Positions 1 to 9,045 of a stretch of DNA of 64,000 nucleotides are shown piece by piece. This DNA is from Streptomyces sp. HNM0575 (GTDB taxonomy: Bacteria > Actinomycetota > Actinomycetes > Streptomycetales > Streptomycetaceae): positions 62,001 to 126,000 of the forward strand of contig NZ_JAASAG010000012.1 in the NCBI RefSeq assembly GCF_012726265.1. Reading direction: 5' to 3'. Positions within the stretch are counted from its first letter, which is position 1; the number at the start of each line of letters is the position of its first letter. A program made the position numbers and the translations under genes. The notes beneath the pieces were generated by a model. That model was not told the origin of the DNA. It was given only the letters and a program-made list of their open reading frames with translations, and did no database searches.

Positions 1-151
1 CCTGACATCGCAAATCTGAAATCCGTCATCTGACATCCGTCGGCTGTCAGCCGTCATCTGACCCCTGTCAGCTGTCAGCCGTCCGTCGGCCTCATCCGCC
101 CTCCGCCGCCTGCCCGTTGCCGATCGGCAGTCCGGGGCTCCAGCCCGACAT

Positions 152-168
152 CGGACATCCTATGTCCG
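152..168. promoter_or_regulatory. Operator-like dyad 1 upstream of MFS/aldolase operon
   Basis: The sequence CGGACAT-CCT-ATGTCCG is a perfect inverted repeat with 7-bp arms. A second site with the same core, GACATCCnATGTC, lies about 111 bp downstream. Short symmetric sites with ACAT/ATGT arms are typical of GntR-family and similar repressors. No regulator gene for it is visible in the window; it may lie to the left. Confidence 0.5.
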
Positions 169-213
169 CCGTGAACAGGCCGTTCCGGCGCGCGGCGAAT
201 TCGTACGCGGCCC

Positions 214-243
214 TTGCCCGGGCCGACGGCGCCCCCCTAGCTT
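214..243 (+). promoter_or_regulatory. Candidate promoter of MFS/aldolase operon
   Basis: A TTGCCC (214-219) and TAGCTT (238-243) pair with an 18-bp spacer resembles a vegetative promoter. It sits between the two operator-like dyads, and the second dyad would lie just downstream of the start point. Inferred from consensus only. Confidence 0.35.
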
Positions 244-264
244 CGGGTCATCGGCAGGACATCA

Positions 265-277
265 GACATCCGATGTC
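265..277. promoter_or_regulatory. Operator-like dyad 2 upstream of MFS/aldolase operon
   Basis: GACATC-C-GATGTC is a perfect palindrome that shares its core with the dyad at 152-168. It lies 30 bp upstream of the transporter start codon, where a bound repressor would block transcription. The rest of 1-306 has further GACATC and GTCAG half-site-like words but no gene. Confidence 0.5.
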
Positions 278-306
278 CTAGAGTCGACGACGAGCGGGGG
301 CGGGCG

Positions 307-1845
307 ATGAGCGACCGTGCCGAGGACGGCGCACGCAAGGACCGGCAGGACGGGCGCACACCCTGGTACCGGGAGGTCTCCGGCCCCCACTGGCGGGCCT
401 TCGTCGCCGCCTGGCTGGGCTATCTGCTCGACGGCTTCGACTTCGTGATCATCACGCTCGTACTCACCGAGGTGACCGGCGAGTTCCATCTCTCCGCGGT
501 GACGGGCGCGGCCCTGGTCTCCGCCGCCTTCATCTCCCGGTGGTTCGGCGGCCTCGCCCTCGGCGCGCTCGCCGACCGTTTCGGGCGCAGGAACGCGATG
601 GTCGTCAGCATCCTGCTGTTCTCGGTCGGCTCCGCGCTGTGCGCCGTGGCCCCCGCGTACTGGGTGCTCTTCGCCGCGCGGCTGCTGATCGGGCTCGGCA
701 TGGCGGGGGAGTACGGATCGAGTTCGACGTACGTCATCGAGTCGTGGCCCGAGCATCTGCGCAACAAGGCCTCCGGCTTCCTGATCAGCGGTTTCTCCAT
801 CGGGGCCGCGCTGTGCGCCGAGGTGTACGGGCTGATCGTGCCGGCCTGGGGCTGGCGTGCGCTGTTCGCCGTGGGGCTCGTGCCGATCGTTCTCGCGCTG
901 TGGCTGCGGCGGGCGCTGCCCGAGTCGGACGACTGGCAGCGTGCACGCGAGGCGCACCGTGTGGGTTCGCAGGGGCGGCCCGACATGTTCCGCACCCTCT
1001 ACCGGAACGGGCGGGCGGCGCTGAACACCGTCAACGTCGTGCTCACGCTCGCCGCGTTCGCCGCGCTGCTGCTGGTCTTCGCGGGCCTCGTGCACGGCAC
1101 GCTTCCGGTGACGGGCCTCGCGGCCGTGATCACCGCGGTGTTCGTCTGCTTCATGGCCCAGTTCTCGGGACGGAGGTGGCCCACGGGGGTCACGTTGATG
1201 ATCACCGTGTTCACGGCCTTCCTGTACTCGTGGCCGATCCAGGCCCTGCTGCCCACGTATCTCAAGACGGACCTCGGGCTCGAGGCCGGGCACGTCGCCG
1301 ACCTGCTCTTCTTCTCCGGTTTCGGCGCGGCGGCGGGGTGCGTGCTGGGCGGTTTCCTGGGGGACCGCTTCGGTACGCGCAGGGCGTACTGGACGAGCCT
1401 CGTCGTCTCGCAGCTCCTCGTCTTCCCCGTCTTCCTCGTCGGCGGGGGCTCGCTGTTGCTGCTCGGCGCGCTCCTCTTCCTCCAGCAGGTCTTCGGGCAG
1501 GGCATCTCGGGGCTGCTGCCGAAGTGGATCGGCGGCTACTTCGCCGTGGAGCAGCGCGCGGCGGGGCTCGGCTTCGCGTACAACGTGGGTGCGCTGGGCG
1601 GTGCCGCGGCTCCCGTGCTGGGTGCGGGGCTCGCGCAGACGATGTCGCTGGGTACGGCGCTCGCGGTGCTGTCGTTCGCGTTGACGACGGTCGTGATCGT
1701 GCTGGTGGCGGTGAACGCGCCCATGCGCGCGCAGCGGCTCCTCGCGCCGGCGCACGTGTGGGAGACGGACGCGCTGGACGTGATTCCACGCGTCCCCGCC
1801 GCCGATGCACCCGGCGGCACCGGCAGGGAAGAGATGTCCGCATGA
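307..1845 (+). CDS. MFS transporter, sugar-acid/aromatic-acid symporter type
   Basis: A 512-residue integral membrane protein with about 12 hydrophobic segments. The first contains LDGFDFVIITL, as in the sialate/aromatic-acid:H+ symporter branch of the major facilitator superfamily. The loop after TM2 carries the MFS signature, LADRFGRRNAM, and a second copy, GDRFGTRRAY, occurs in the C-terminal half. It probably imports an organic acid by proton symport. Its stop overlaps the next gene's start (ATGA), so it is translationally coupled to a DapA/NanA-family lyase; together they suggest uptake and cleavage of a sugar acid or sialic-acid-like compound. The ATG follows a G-rich Shine-Dalgarno-like stretch. 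The substrate cannot be read from sequence. Confidence 0.85.
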   Translation: MSDRAEDGARKDRQDGRTPWYREVSGPHWRAFVAAWLGYLLDGFDFVIITLVLTEVTGEFHLSAVTGAALVSAAFISRWFGGLALGALADRFGRRNAMVVSILLFSVGSALCAVAPAYWVLFAARLLIGLGMAGEYGSSSTYVIESWPEHLRNKASGFLISGFSIGAALCAEVYGLIVPAWGWRALFAVGLVPIVLALWLRRALPESDDWQRAREAHRVGSQGRPDMFRTLYRNGRAALNTVNVVLTLAAFAALLLVFAGLVHGTLPVTGLAAVITAVFVCFMAQFSGRRWPTGVTLMITVFTAFLYSWPIQALLPTYLKTDLGLEAGHVADLLFFSGFGAAAGCVLGGFLGDRFGTRRAYWTSLVVSQLLVFPVFLVGGGSLLLLGALLFLQQVFGQGISGLLPKWIGGYFAVEQRAAGLGFAYNVGALGGAAAPVLGAGLAQTMSLGTALAVLSFALTTVVIVLVAVNAPMRAQRLLAPAHVWETDALDVIPRVPAADAPGGTGREEMSA

Positions 1846-3011
1846 GCACTGCCAGCCCCGGTCCCGCGGGCACCGGCCCCACGGACCGTACGAGCACGGC
1901 GGACCGTACGAGCCCTGACCCCACGGACCGTACGGACCCCACGGACCCCGCGAGCCCCACCGGCCCCACGACCACCCGCCCTTCCGCCACCGCCCGCCCT
2001 TCCGTCACCGGCCTGATCGGCACCACCGGCACCACCGGCACCACCGGCACCACCGGCACCACCGGCACCACCGGCGGCACCGGCGGCACCGGCCTCACCG
2101 GTGTCATCCCGCCCGTCGTCACACCGCTCACCGACGACCGCAGGTTCGACGCCCCCTCGTTCGAGAGGCTGGTCGGACGGCTGCTCGCGGCCGGCGTCGA
2201 CGGGCTGTTCGTGCTCGGTTCCACGGGCGAGGCCGCGTTCTGCACCGACGAGACGAGGGACCGCGTCATCAGGGAGGCCGTACGGCTGGCGGCGGGCCGC
2301 GTGCCGGTGCTCGCGGGCGTCATCGACACCCAGACCGCACGGGTGCTGCGCCATGTCGAGGCCGCACAGGACGCCGGCGCGGACGCGGTGGTGGCGACCG
2401 CGCCGTTCTACGCGGTCACCCACGGGCCGCAGATCAGGCGGCACTTCGAGATCCTCGGCGAGCGGGCGGACGTCCCGGTATACGCGTACGACATCCCCGT
2501 CTGCGTGCACTCCAAGCTCGACCCGGACATGCTCGTCGAACTGGGCCTCGGCGGCGCGCTCGCCGGTGTGAAGGACTCCTCCGGCGACGACGTCTCCTTC
2601 CGGCGGCTCGCGCTGCGCAACCGTGCCGAGGGTTCGCCGCTGACTCTCTTCACGGGGCACGAGGTCGTCGTCGACGGTGCGTATCTCGCGGGGGCGGACG
2701 GTGTCGTTCCGGGGCTGGGGAACGTCGATCCGGAGGGGTACGTACGGATGCACGCGGCCTTCCGCAGGGGCGACTGGACGGCCGTACGCAACGAACAGGA
2801 CCGGCTCGCCGCCCTCATGGAGATCACTCGCGTCGCCTCGTCCGTCACGGGGTGGGGCGCGGGCGTCGGCGGCTTCAAGACCGCGCTCATGCTCCAGGGG
2901 GTCATCGAGTCCGGCCAGCTGCCGGAGCCCTTCGAAGCGCTCGGCGGGGACGACGTCGAGGCCGTCAAGGCGGTGCTCGGCACGGCCGGACTGCTGCCGT
3001 CGCTTCCGTGA
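1842..3011 (+). CDS. DapA/N-acetylneuraminate lyase family protein with repetitive N-terminal tail
   Basis: The catalytic core (from about residue 87, GVIPPVVTPL) is a TIM-barrel class I aldolase of the dihydrodipicolinate synthase/sialate lyase/KDG aldolase family. It has the GSTGE motif, the catalytic Tyr in YDIPV and the Schiff-base Lys in GVKDSSGD. The family is usually about 300 residues. This one has about 389, because the first 85 or so are Pro/Thr/Asp/Arg-rich and end in six perfect Gly-Thr-Thr repeats (9-bp units, 2019-2072). No closer in-frame start with better support was found, and the start overlaps the transporter stop, so the tail is probably translated. Coupling to the transporter suggests catabolism of an imported 2-keto acid rather than lysine synthesis. 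Exact substrate unknown. Confidence 0.8.
   Translation: MSTASPGPAGTGPTDRTSTADRTSPDPTDRTDPTDPASPTGPTTTRPSATARPSVTGLIGTTGTTGTTGTTGTTGTTGGTGGTGLTGVIPPVVTPLTDDRRFDAPSFERLVGRLLAAGVDGLFVLGSTGEAAFCTDETRDRVIREAVRLAAGRVPVLAGVIDTQTARVLRHVEAAQDAGADAVVATAPFYAVTHGPQIRRHFEILGERADVPVYAYDIPVCVHSKLDPDMLVELGLGGALAGVKDSSGDDVSFRRLALRNRAEGSPLTLFTGHEVVVDGAYLAGADGVVPGLGNVDPEGYVRMHAAFRRGDWTAVRNEQDRLAALMEITRVASSVTGWGAGVGGFKTALMLQGVIESGQLPEPFEALGGDDVEAVKAVLGTAGLLPSLP
2019..2072 (+). repeat. 9-bp tandem repeat, six perfect copies
   Basis: Six copies of GGCACCACC encode Gly-Thr-Thr in the N-terminal tail of the DapA-family protein, followed by related GGCGGCACC units. Copy number could change in frame without disrupting the enzyme. 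Confidence 0.9.
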
Positions 3012-3017
3012 GCTGTG

Positions 3018-3065
3018 CCCGTACGGGCCGGTCGCTTCTGTCCCGTACGGGCCGGTCGCTTCTGT
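3018..3065. repeat. 24-bp perfect tandem duplication
   Basis: Two adjacent identical 24-bp units (3018-3041 and 3042-3065), each starting with the palindrome CCCGTACGGG, lie just after the aldolase stop. They could form paired hairpins and act as the operon terminator. Function inferred only. Confidence 0.7.
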
Positions 3066-3186
3066 ATGGAGCTGGCAAAACCCGGCTACCAGGGCGTGCC
3101 GTGCGGTTTACGCTTCCGGCGCGGCCGGTCCGTGATCACTGGTCCGCCGTGACACCACCGCGTAAAGCACGGAAGGACCCTCGGGT

Positions 3187-5124
3187 TTGTCGCTCTTCAC
3201 ACGTTCGCTTCGACAGCAGCGGAACAAGGAAAACGAACATACGGAGAAGGACGCGAACCCTGAGGACCGCGAACGCCCGGACACGGCGGCGCCGGAAGGC
3301 GGCGGCGACAGCAAGGACGGCAGCGAGAGCGGCGAGAGCAACGGGAGCGGCGACAGCGGCCAGGGCGGCGACGGAGGCGACGGAGGCCGTCCGCCCGCCG
3401 GCGGCCGACGGGACTGGTGGGGCCGACGCGGCTGGCGCGGCTGGCGCGAGCGCCACCCCACCGCGGCCCGTGCCGCCTCCGTCACGACGACCGTCCTCGC
3501 GGTCGCCCTCGTGCTCGCCGCCCTCGTCCTCCCCAACTCCATCACCCGCCTCACGCCGAGCGCGTTCCTGCGAATACCCGTCGAGGGGATATTCGGAGCC
3601 GTCGCGCTGGTGACGCTGCCCCCGCGCGCGAGGCGCTGGACGGCCCTGATCGCTGGGACGGGCCTCGGCCTGGTCACGATCCTGAAGTTCATCGACATGG
3701 GCTTCTACTCGGTGCTCGCCCGCCCCTTCGACCTCGTACTCGACTGGATCCTCTTCGACGACGCGATGTCGTTCCTCGAGGACACCCTCGGTTCGACGGG
3801 TGCCGTGCTGGGCCTGATCGGCATCATCGTGCTGGCGCTCGCGCTCGTCGTCTTCATGGCGCTGGCCGTACGGCGGCTGAGCCGCCTCATGGCCCGGCAC
3901 AGCGTGACGACGACCCGTACCGCCATCGCGCTCGGCACGGCCTGGGTCGTGTGCGCCGTCTTCGGAGTGCAGACGGGCTCGGACCACGTCGACATCGCCT
4001 CGAACAACAACGTCCTCCTGCTCCAGAACCGGGTGGCGGCGGTCGAGGCGGGCATGAAGGACTCGAAGGAGTTCGCCAAGCAGGCACGAGTCGACCGCTT
4101 CGACCAGACCCCGGCGGACAAGCTGATGCCCGCCCTGCGCGGCAAGAACGTCATCTTCACCTTCATCGAGAGCTACGGCCGCAGCGCGATCGAGGACCCG
4201 GAGATCGCCCCGGGCGTCAACTCCGTGCTGGACAAGCGGACCAAGGCGCTGGACAAGGCGGGCTTCTCCTCCCGCAGCGGCTGGCTCACCTCGCCCATCT
4301 CGGGCGCCGGAAGCTGGATGGGCCACTCCACCCTCATGTCCGGCCTGTGGATCGCGAACCAGCAGCGCTACCGCAGCGTCACCTCCAGCGACCGCATGAC
4401 CCTCGTCCGTGCCTTCCGCAAGACCGGCGACTACCGGATGGTCGGCATCATGCCGGGCGTCAGGCGGTCCTGGCCCGAGGGCAAGTTCTACGGCATGGAC
4501 CACGTCTACGACTCGCGCGAACTCGGCTACAAGGGCCCGTACTTCAGCTGGTCGCCGGTGCCCGACCAGTTCAGCCTGAAGTCCTTCGAGCGCCTGGAGA
4601 ACGGCAAGGCGGGACACAAGCCGCTGATGGCGACGATCATCCTCGCCACCAGCCACAACCCCTGGTCGCCGCTGCCGGTCATGCTTCCGTGGAACAAGCT
4701 CGGCGACGGGTCGGTCTACCAGGGCATCCACGACAGGGGCGCCAAGCCCACCGAGGTGTGGAAGGACCCGCACAGGGTGCGCGAGCAGTACGGGAAGGCG
4801 ATCCAGTACTCGGTGCGGAGCCTCACCGAGTACGTCGAGAAGTACGGCGACGACGACACCGTGCTCGTCTTCCTCGGCGACCACCAGCCCGTGCCGACGG
4901 TCACCGGCGGTGGCCACGCCAGCAAGGACGTGCCGATCTCGATCGTCGCCCACGACGACAAGGTGCTGGACAAGGTCTCCGACTGGGGCTGGGACAAGGG
5001 CCTCAAGCCGAGCCACAAGGCGCCGGTCTGGCGGATGGACAAGTTCCGCGACCGCTTCATGACGGCGTACGGAACGGAGCCGGAGCCCGGCGCGAAGCCG
5101 GCGCCGAAGCCTGGCGCCAAGTAA
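3187..5124 (+). CDS. LTA-synthase-like membrane sulfatase-fold enzyme
   Basis: This 645-residue protein begins at a TTG preceded by a GGAAGGA-like ribosome site. Residues 1-85 are a charged Gly/Asp/Ser-rich cytoplasmic stretch. About five hydrophobic segments follow (residues 95-260), then an extracellular sulfatase/alkaline-phosphatase-fold domain. Visible landmarks are FIESYGRS (metal-binding Glu), a Ser/Thr-rich nucleophile region near GAGSWMGHST, LATSHNPW and the metal site FLGDHQP. The layout matches the LtaS/phosphoglycerol transferase family, which moves glycerol-phosphate-type groups onto envelope polymers. In streptomycetes the acceptor is unclear, so no gene name is given. It appears to be transcribed alone. 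Confidence 0.75.
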   Translation: MSLFTRSLRQQRNKENEHTEKDANPEDRERPDTAAPEGGGDSKDGSESGESNGSGDSGQGGDGGDGGRPPAGGRRDWWGRRGWRGWRERHPTAARAASVTTTVLAVALVLAALVLPNSITRLTPSAFLRIPVEGIFGAVALVTLPPRARRWTALIAGTGLGLVTILKFIDMGFYSVLARPFDLVLDWILFDDAMSFLEDTLGSTGAVLGLIGIIVLALALVVFMALAVRRLSRLMARHSVTTTRTAIALGTAWVVCAVFGVQTGSDHVDIASNNNVLLLQNRVAAVEAGMKDSKEFAKQARVDRFDQTPADKLMPALRGKNVIFTFIESYGRSAIEDPEIAPGVNSVLDKRTKALDKAGFSSRSGWLTSPISGAGSWMGHSTLMSGLWIANQQRYRSVTSSDRMTLVRAFRKTGDYRMVGIMPGVRRSWPEGKFYGMDHVYDSRELGYKGPYFSWSPVPDQFSLKSFERLENGKAGHKPLMATIILATSHNPWSPLPVMLPWNKLGDGSVYQGIHDRGAKPTEVWKDPHRVREQYGKAIQYSVRSLTEYVEKYGDDDTVLVFLGDHQPVPTVTGGGHASKDVPISIVAHDDKVLDKVSDWGWDKGLKPSHKAPVWRMDKFRDRFMTAYGTEPEPGAKPAPKPGAK

Positions 5125-5157
5125 CCCGGCCCGGGCCGGCCCGGAACGGATCGGCCC

Positions 5158-5177
5158 GGATCGGATCGGATCGGATC
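5158..5177. repeat. GGATC pentanucleotide repeat, four copies
   Basis: Four tandem GGATC units lie in the 247-bp gap between the sulfatase-like gene and the acyl-CoA ligase. The rest of the gap is GC-rich, with a GGCCCGGGCC-type palindrome near 5130 but no gene. Confidence 0.8.
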
Positions 5178-5371
5178 GGCGGACCGAACCAGACCGGACC
5201 GGATCGGAGATCGTCGGGAGCGACGTCGTCCGGACCGACATCGCTCCCGACCCAGGCCCTCCGCCGCGGCATCGTCCCCACCGAGGCCGCCGGAGCAGGC
5301 CGTTGACCCGCCGGACCTCCTCGTACACAGTGGCCGGGCCTGCTTCCCCGGTGTGCGAGGAGGACATGGAC

Positions 5372-7129
5372 GTGAGCGCGTACACGGAACGGCCGTGGCT
5401 CTCCCTCTATCCCGAGGGCGTCCCGTCCGGCATCGTCCCCGGACACCGCACGCTGCTGGAGACGTTCAGGGCGTCCGTCGAGCGCTCCCCCGGCACCGAG
5501 GCGGTCCGCTACTTCGACGGAGTGCTCACGCTCGCCGAACTGGACGCCGCCTCCGACTCGTTGGCCGCCGCGCTCGCGGACCACGGTTTCGTACGGGGCG
5601 ACCGGCTCGCCGTGTACGTGCAGAACGACCCGGCGTTCGTCATCGCCCTGATCGCCGCCTGGAAGGCGGGCGGCAGCGCGGTCGCCGTCAACCCGATGAA
5701 CAAGGCGCGCGAGGTGACGCATCTCCTCGCCGACTCGGGCGCCACGGCCCTGCTCTGCCTGGAGGAGCTCTACGCCGAGGTGGCGCGCGGGGTCGTCGCC
5801 TCCGGTGCGACCCGGGTCGCCACCGTCGTGACCTGCTCGGCGCGCGACTGGCAGACCCGCGACGACCCCCGGCTCTTCGCGGACGATGCCCAGGGCCCGG
5901 ACTCCGATCCGGGCCCCGCCCCGGGCCCCGCCCCGCTGGAACTGCGCACCCTCCTCCGCGAGTACGCGGGGCGCACACCCGTACCGCACACGCCCCGGCC
6001 CGACGACGTCGCCGTGCTCACCTACACCTCCGGCACGACCGGCCTGCCCAAGGGCGCCATGAACACCCACGCCGGCATGGTCTTCAACACCTGCACCTAC
6101 CGCGAGTGGATGGGCCTGACCCCCGCCGACAGCATCCTGGGCATCGCGCCCCTCTTCCACATCACCGGCCTCATCGGCCATCTCACGCTCGCGCTGCTGC
6201 TGCCCTGCCCGCTGGTGCTCGCCCACCGCTTCCACCCGGGCGTGATGCTCGACGCGCTGCGCGAGCACCGGCCCACCTTCACGGTCGGCGCGATCACCGC
6301 GTTCGTCGCCCTCTCCACCGTCCCCGGGGTACGCAGGGAGGACTTCTCTTCGCTGCGCATCGTCTACTCCGGGGGCGCACCCGTCGCGCCCGCGGTCGTC
6401 GAGCGCTTCCGCGAGACCACCGGCCGCTACATCCACAACTGCTACGGCCTGACCGAGACCAACTCCCCTTCCCACGCCGTGCCGTTGCACGCGGACGCCC
6501 CCGTCGACCCGGCGTCCGGGGCCCTGTCCGTGGGCGTGCCGGTCTTCGACACGGTCGTACGCATCCTCGGCGACGACGGCGAGGAGGTGCCGGTCGGCGA
6601 GACCGGCGAGATCGCCACGCGGGGACCCCAGGTCGTGCCCGGCTACTGGAACCGGCCCGACGCCACCGCCGAGTCGCTGCCGCACGGTGAACTGCGCACC
6701 GGCGACGTGGGGTTCATGGACGAGCAGGGCTGGTTCTACCTCGTCGACCGCAAGAAGGACATGATCAACGCCGCGGGCTACAAGGTGTGGCCGAGGGAGG
6801 TCGAAGACGTCCTCTATACGCATCCCGCGGTGCGCGAGGCGGCGGTGGTCGGCGTCCCGGACGAGTACCGGGGCGAGACGGTGAAGGCGTACGTCGCCGT
6901 CGAACGACCGCGCTCACGGGCGGAGTCCGACGGCGGCCCGGTCACGGAGGCGGAGCTGATCGCCTTCTGCCGGGAGCGGATGGCCGCGTACAAGTACCCG
7001 CGTTCCGTGGTCTTCCTGGACGAGCTGCCGAAGACCTCCACCGGCAAGATCCTCCGGCGTGAACTGCGCGCCGGAGACGCCCGTACGGAGGGAGCGGACA
7101 CAGCCGACGGAGCGGGACCGCGCACCTGA
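5372..7129 (+). CDS. AMP-dependent acyl-CoA synthetase/ligase
   Basis: An ANL-superfamily enzyme that adenylates a carboxylic acid and transfers it to CoA. Motifs in order are the P-loop-like YTSGTTGLPKG, the YGLTETN motif, GYWNRPDAT, the hinge RTGDVGF followed by DRKKDMI, and the C-terminal catalytic Lys in KTSTGKILRR. About 585 residues, normal for FadD-type ligases. A GGAGG sequence at 5359-5363 is 8 nt before the GTG at 5372, the favoured start. An ATG at 5366 (spacing 2) and an upstream start at 5303 are less likely. It stands alone between the sulfatase and a convergent DUF3048 gene, so the acid substrate is not indicated by context. Confidence 0.85.
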   Translation: MSAYTERPWLSLYPEGVPSGIVPGHRTLLETFRASVERSPGTEAVRYFDGVLTLAELDAASDSLAAALADHGFVRGDRLAVYVQNDPAFVIALIAAWKAGGSAVAVNPMNKAREVTHLLADSGATALLCLEELYAEVARGVVASGATRVATVVTCSARDWQTRDDPRLFADDAQGPDSDPGPAPGPAPLELRTLLREYAGRTPVPHTPRPDDVAVLTYTSGTTGLPKGAMNTHAGMVFNTCTYREWMGLTPADSILGIAPLFHITGLIGHLTLALLLPCPLVLAHRFHPGVMLDALREHRPTFTVGAITAFVALSTVPGVRREDFSSLRIVYSGGAPVAPAVVERFRETTGRYIHNCYGLTETNSPSHAVPLHADAPVDPASGALSVGVPVFDTVVRILGDDGEEVPVGETGEIATRGPQVVPGYWNRPDATAESLPHGELRTGDVGFMDEQGWFYLVDRKKDMINAAGYKVWPREVEDVLYTHPAVREAAVVGVPDEYRGETVKAYVAVERPRSRAESDGGPVTEAELIAFCRERMAAYKYPRSVVFLDELPKTSTGKILRRELRAGDARTEGADTADGAGPRT

Positions 7130-7208
7130 CCGGACCGAGCACCTGACCGGCTCCCGGAACGCCGCCCTCCGCACCCGCCGCGCACGCGAGACCACCATCC
7201 GCCGACCG

Positions 7209-8267
7209 TCACCCCGCGGGAGCGAGCACCACCCACACCTGCCCGCGCGCGAAGGCCAGCCGCTTCCCGTCGGTGTCCTCGAAGGTCGTGCCGCCCGTCG
7301 CCGACGGGCGCTTCCAGCGGGCCTCGTACTCCTTGCCGTCCCGCAGCACCAGCGCCCGCCCCGAACCCACCGACTCGGTGAGCGGAGTGACGCTGCCCGA
7401 GCTGTCGCCCAGGTCGGAGTCGCTGATCTTCACGTACTGGATCACGACCGTCGCCGCCTCCAGCCGCCCCGCGTCGGTCGTACGGGCCGGCGAACCGTCC
7501 ATCGAGACCAGCCAGCGCCGTCTGCCCGACGACCACTCGAAGGAGTAACGGGCCGCCTGGAAGCGGACGCTGCGCCCCGACGTCCTCCGCCCGCCCCCGG
7601 GAGGCGCACCGAAGCGGAAGCCGATGTCCTTGGGTGCGCCCACGTCGGAGGCGGCATCGGAGTCGAGAGCCTCGCGGGGCCGCAGGTAGAGATTGTGCGG
7701 AGCGGGCCGGTCGGACTTCCGTACGTACGCCTCACGCACACGACCCGGAGGCAGCGCGGCCAGCGGCGCCGACTCCACCTTGGAACGCAGCTTGGACTGG
7801 ACGCCGGAGTATGCGAGCCCCGGCTGGTCGAACTGGCGCAACAGCTCCAGATCGGACTCGCGCGCGCTGCGAACCGGCCCGACGAGCGGGGGAAGCCGGG
7901 AGGCGAACACGGCCATGATCCGGGTGAGTCCGGCCTCGACCTGCTCGACGTAGACGATGTCGGCCTTCGACAGACCGGTGTGGGGGCGGGCCGCCTCGAC
8001 GTTGTCGATCTTCACTCCGAGCACCTTGTCGCCTGTGCCCTTGCGGCCGGTGAACGGGGAGCGCTCACCCTCGTCGCCGCCGCCCCCTCCGCCGCCGCCG
8101 TCGCCGGACTCGCAGGCCGCCGCCAGCAGCGACATCCCGGCGGCCGTCAGCACCGCGCGGCGCGACCCCGTCCACCGCCCCGGCCGGGCCGCCTCTCCCG
8201 TACCGCCCGTATCGCCCGTCGGCTCTCCGGCCCGCTCTCCGGTCCCGTCTCCGGTCCGCTCCATCAC
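7209..8267 (-). CDS. DUF3048 family lipoprotein
   Basis: A 352-residue predicted lipoprotein. The N-terminus is Gly/Thr-rich, then comes an export signal (RRAVLTAAGMSLLAAAC) with a lipobox cysteine near residue 51, a poly-Gly linker, and a DUF3048 domain. Family landmarks include SPFTG, LGVKIDN, ARPHTG, ADIVYVEQVE and GPVRSAR. DUF3048 proteins (YerB-like) are exported and of unknown biochemistry. A second DUF3048 gene without a lipobox is at 19166-20275. The start could be the first or second Met. It follows a terminator hairpin, so it is probably transcribed separately from the VOC gene upstream. Confidence 0.85.
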   Translation of the reverse strand: MMERTGDGTGERAGEPTGDTGGTGEAARPGRWTGSRRAVLTAAGMSLLAAACESGDGGGGGGGGDEGERSPFTGRKGTGDKVLGVKIDNVEAARPHTGLSKADIVYVEQVEAGLTRIMAVFASRLPPLVGPVRSARESDLELLRQFDQPGLAYSGVQSKLRSKVESAPLAALPPGRVREAYVRKSDRPAPHNLYLRPREALDSDAASDVGAPKDIGFRFGAPPGGGRRTSGRSVRFQAARYSFEWSSGRRRWLVSMDGSPARTTDAGRLEAATVVIQYVKISDSDLGDSSGSVTPLTESVGSGRALVLRDGKEYEARWKRPSATGGTTFEDTDGKRLAFARGQVWVVLAPAG

Positions 8268-8360
8268 ACGCCCGCCTCCCTCTCTGCCCGCTCACGGACA
8301 AGCGTTCCCCGCGAGGGCGCGGTGACGGCATGCGGCGACGCGGAAATGTCCGTTCAGCGC

Positions 8361-8403
8361 CGTACGGGCGCCCGCACCGGATGACGGTGCGGGCGCCCGT
8401 ACG
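8361..8403. terminator. Perfect 18-bp hairpin terminator
   Basis: Arms at 8361-8378 and 8386-8403 are perfectly complementary over 18 bp with a 7-nt loop. It lies directly downstream of the minus-strand VOC gene and upstream of the DUF3048 gene. There is no long T-tract, as usual in streptomycetes. Confidence 0.8.
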
Positions 8404-8450
8404 CGCAAAGCCCGAAGCCGCCGCGACACGGCGAGCCGAGCGACGAAGGC

Positions 8451-8933
8451 CTACTCGCCGGCGTGCGCCTTGCGCATCACCTCGATGTCCAGCTTCTTCA
8501 TCTTGAACATCGCCTCCGTCGCCCTCTTCGACTTCTCCGGGTCGGGATCCGTGACCAGTTCGACGGCCCCGGCGGGGACGATCTGCCAGGAGAGCCCGAA
8601 CTTGTCCTTGAGCCAGCCGCAGGGCCCTTCCTCACCGCCGTCCTCGACGAAGCGGTTCCAGTAGTGGTCCACCTCGGCCTGGTCGTCGCAGTGGATCTGG
8701 AACGAGATCGCCTCGTCGAACTTGAACTCCGGCCCGCCGTTGAGCCCCACGAACTTCTGCCCGTTGATCTCGAACTCCACGGCCATCGCCGACCCGGCGG
8801 GCCCCGGCCCGGCCTCGTTGTACCGTCCCACGTTGCCGATCTTGGAGTTCTTGAAGACGGAGACGTAGTACTGCGCCGCCTCCTCTGCCTGCCCGTCGAA
8901 CCACAGGCATGTGGTGAAGCCGTCACCCCTCAT
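8451..8933 (-). CDS. VOC superfamily protein, PhnB/3-demethylubiquinone methyltransferase-like fold
   Basis: A 160-residue protein with the paired beta-alpha-beta-beta-beta modules of the vicinal-oxygen-chelate fold. Family words include TTCLWFDGQAEEAA, YYVSVF, VEFEINGQKF, FQIHCDD and WLKDKFGLSWQIVP. Despite the old family name, members close to PhnB are not methyltransferases, and their substrates are mostly unknown. It begins with ATG at 8933 and is followed by a strong hairpin, so it is likely monocistronic. Confidence 0.8.
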   Translation of the reverse strand: MRGDGFTTCLWFDGQAEEAAQYYVSVFKNSKIGNVGRYNEAGPGPAGSAMAVEFEINGQKFVGLNGGPEFKFDEAISFQIHCDDQAEVDHYWNRFVEDGGEEGPCGWLKDKFGLSWQIVPAGAVELVTDPDPEKSKRATEAMFKMKKLDIEVMRKAHAGE

Positions 8934-9045
8934 CGGTGCCTCCCGCGCTTGAGTGTCTGTGCCTGTACGGACCCGGCACGAGCGCCGAATTCATCGCATA
9001 CGGGTGAAGAGGCGGCCAGGCCGCGCCGCACGGTCGGCACCGGTG

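Noticed and set aside
262..1755. Long minus-strand frame opposite the first MFS gene
   Set aside because: Arg/Gln/Asp-rich translation is typical of the antisense of a high-GC gene; the plus-strand membrane protein explains the region.
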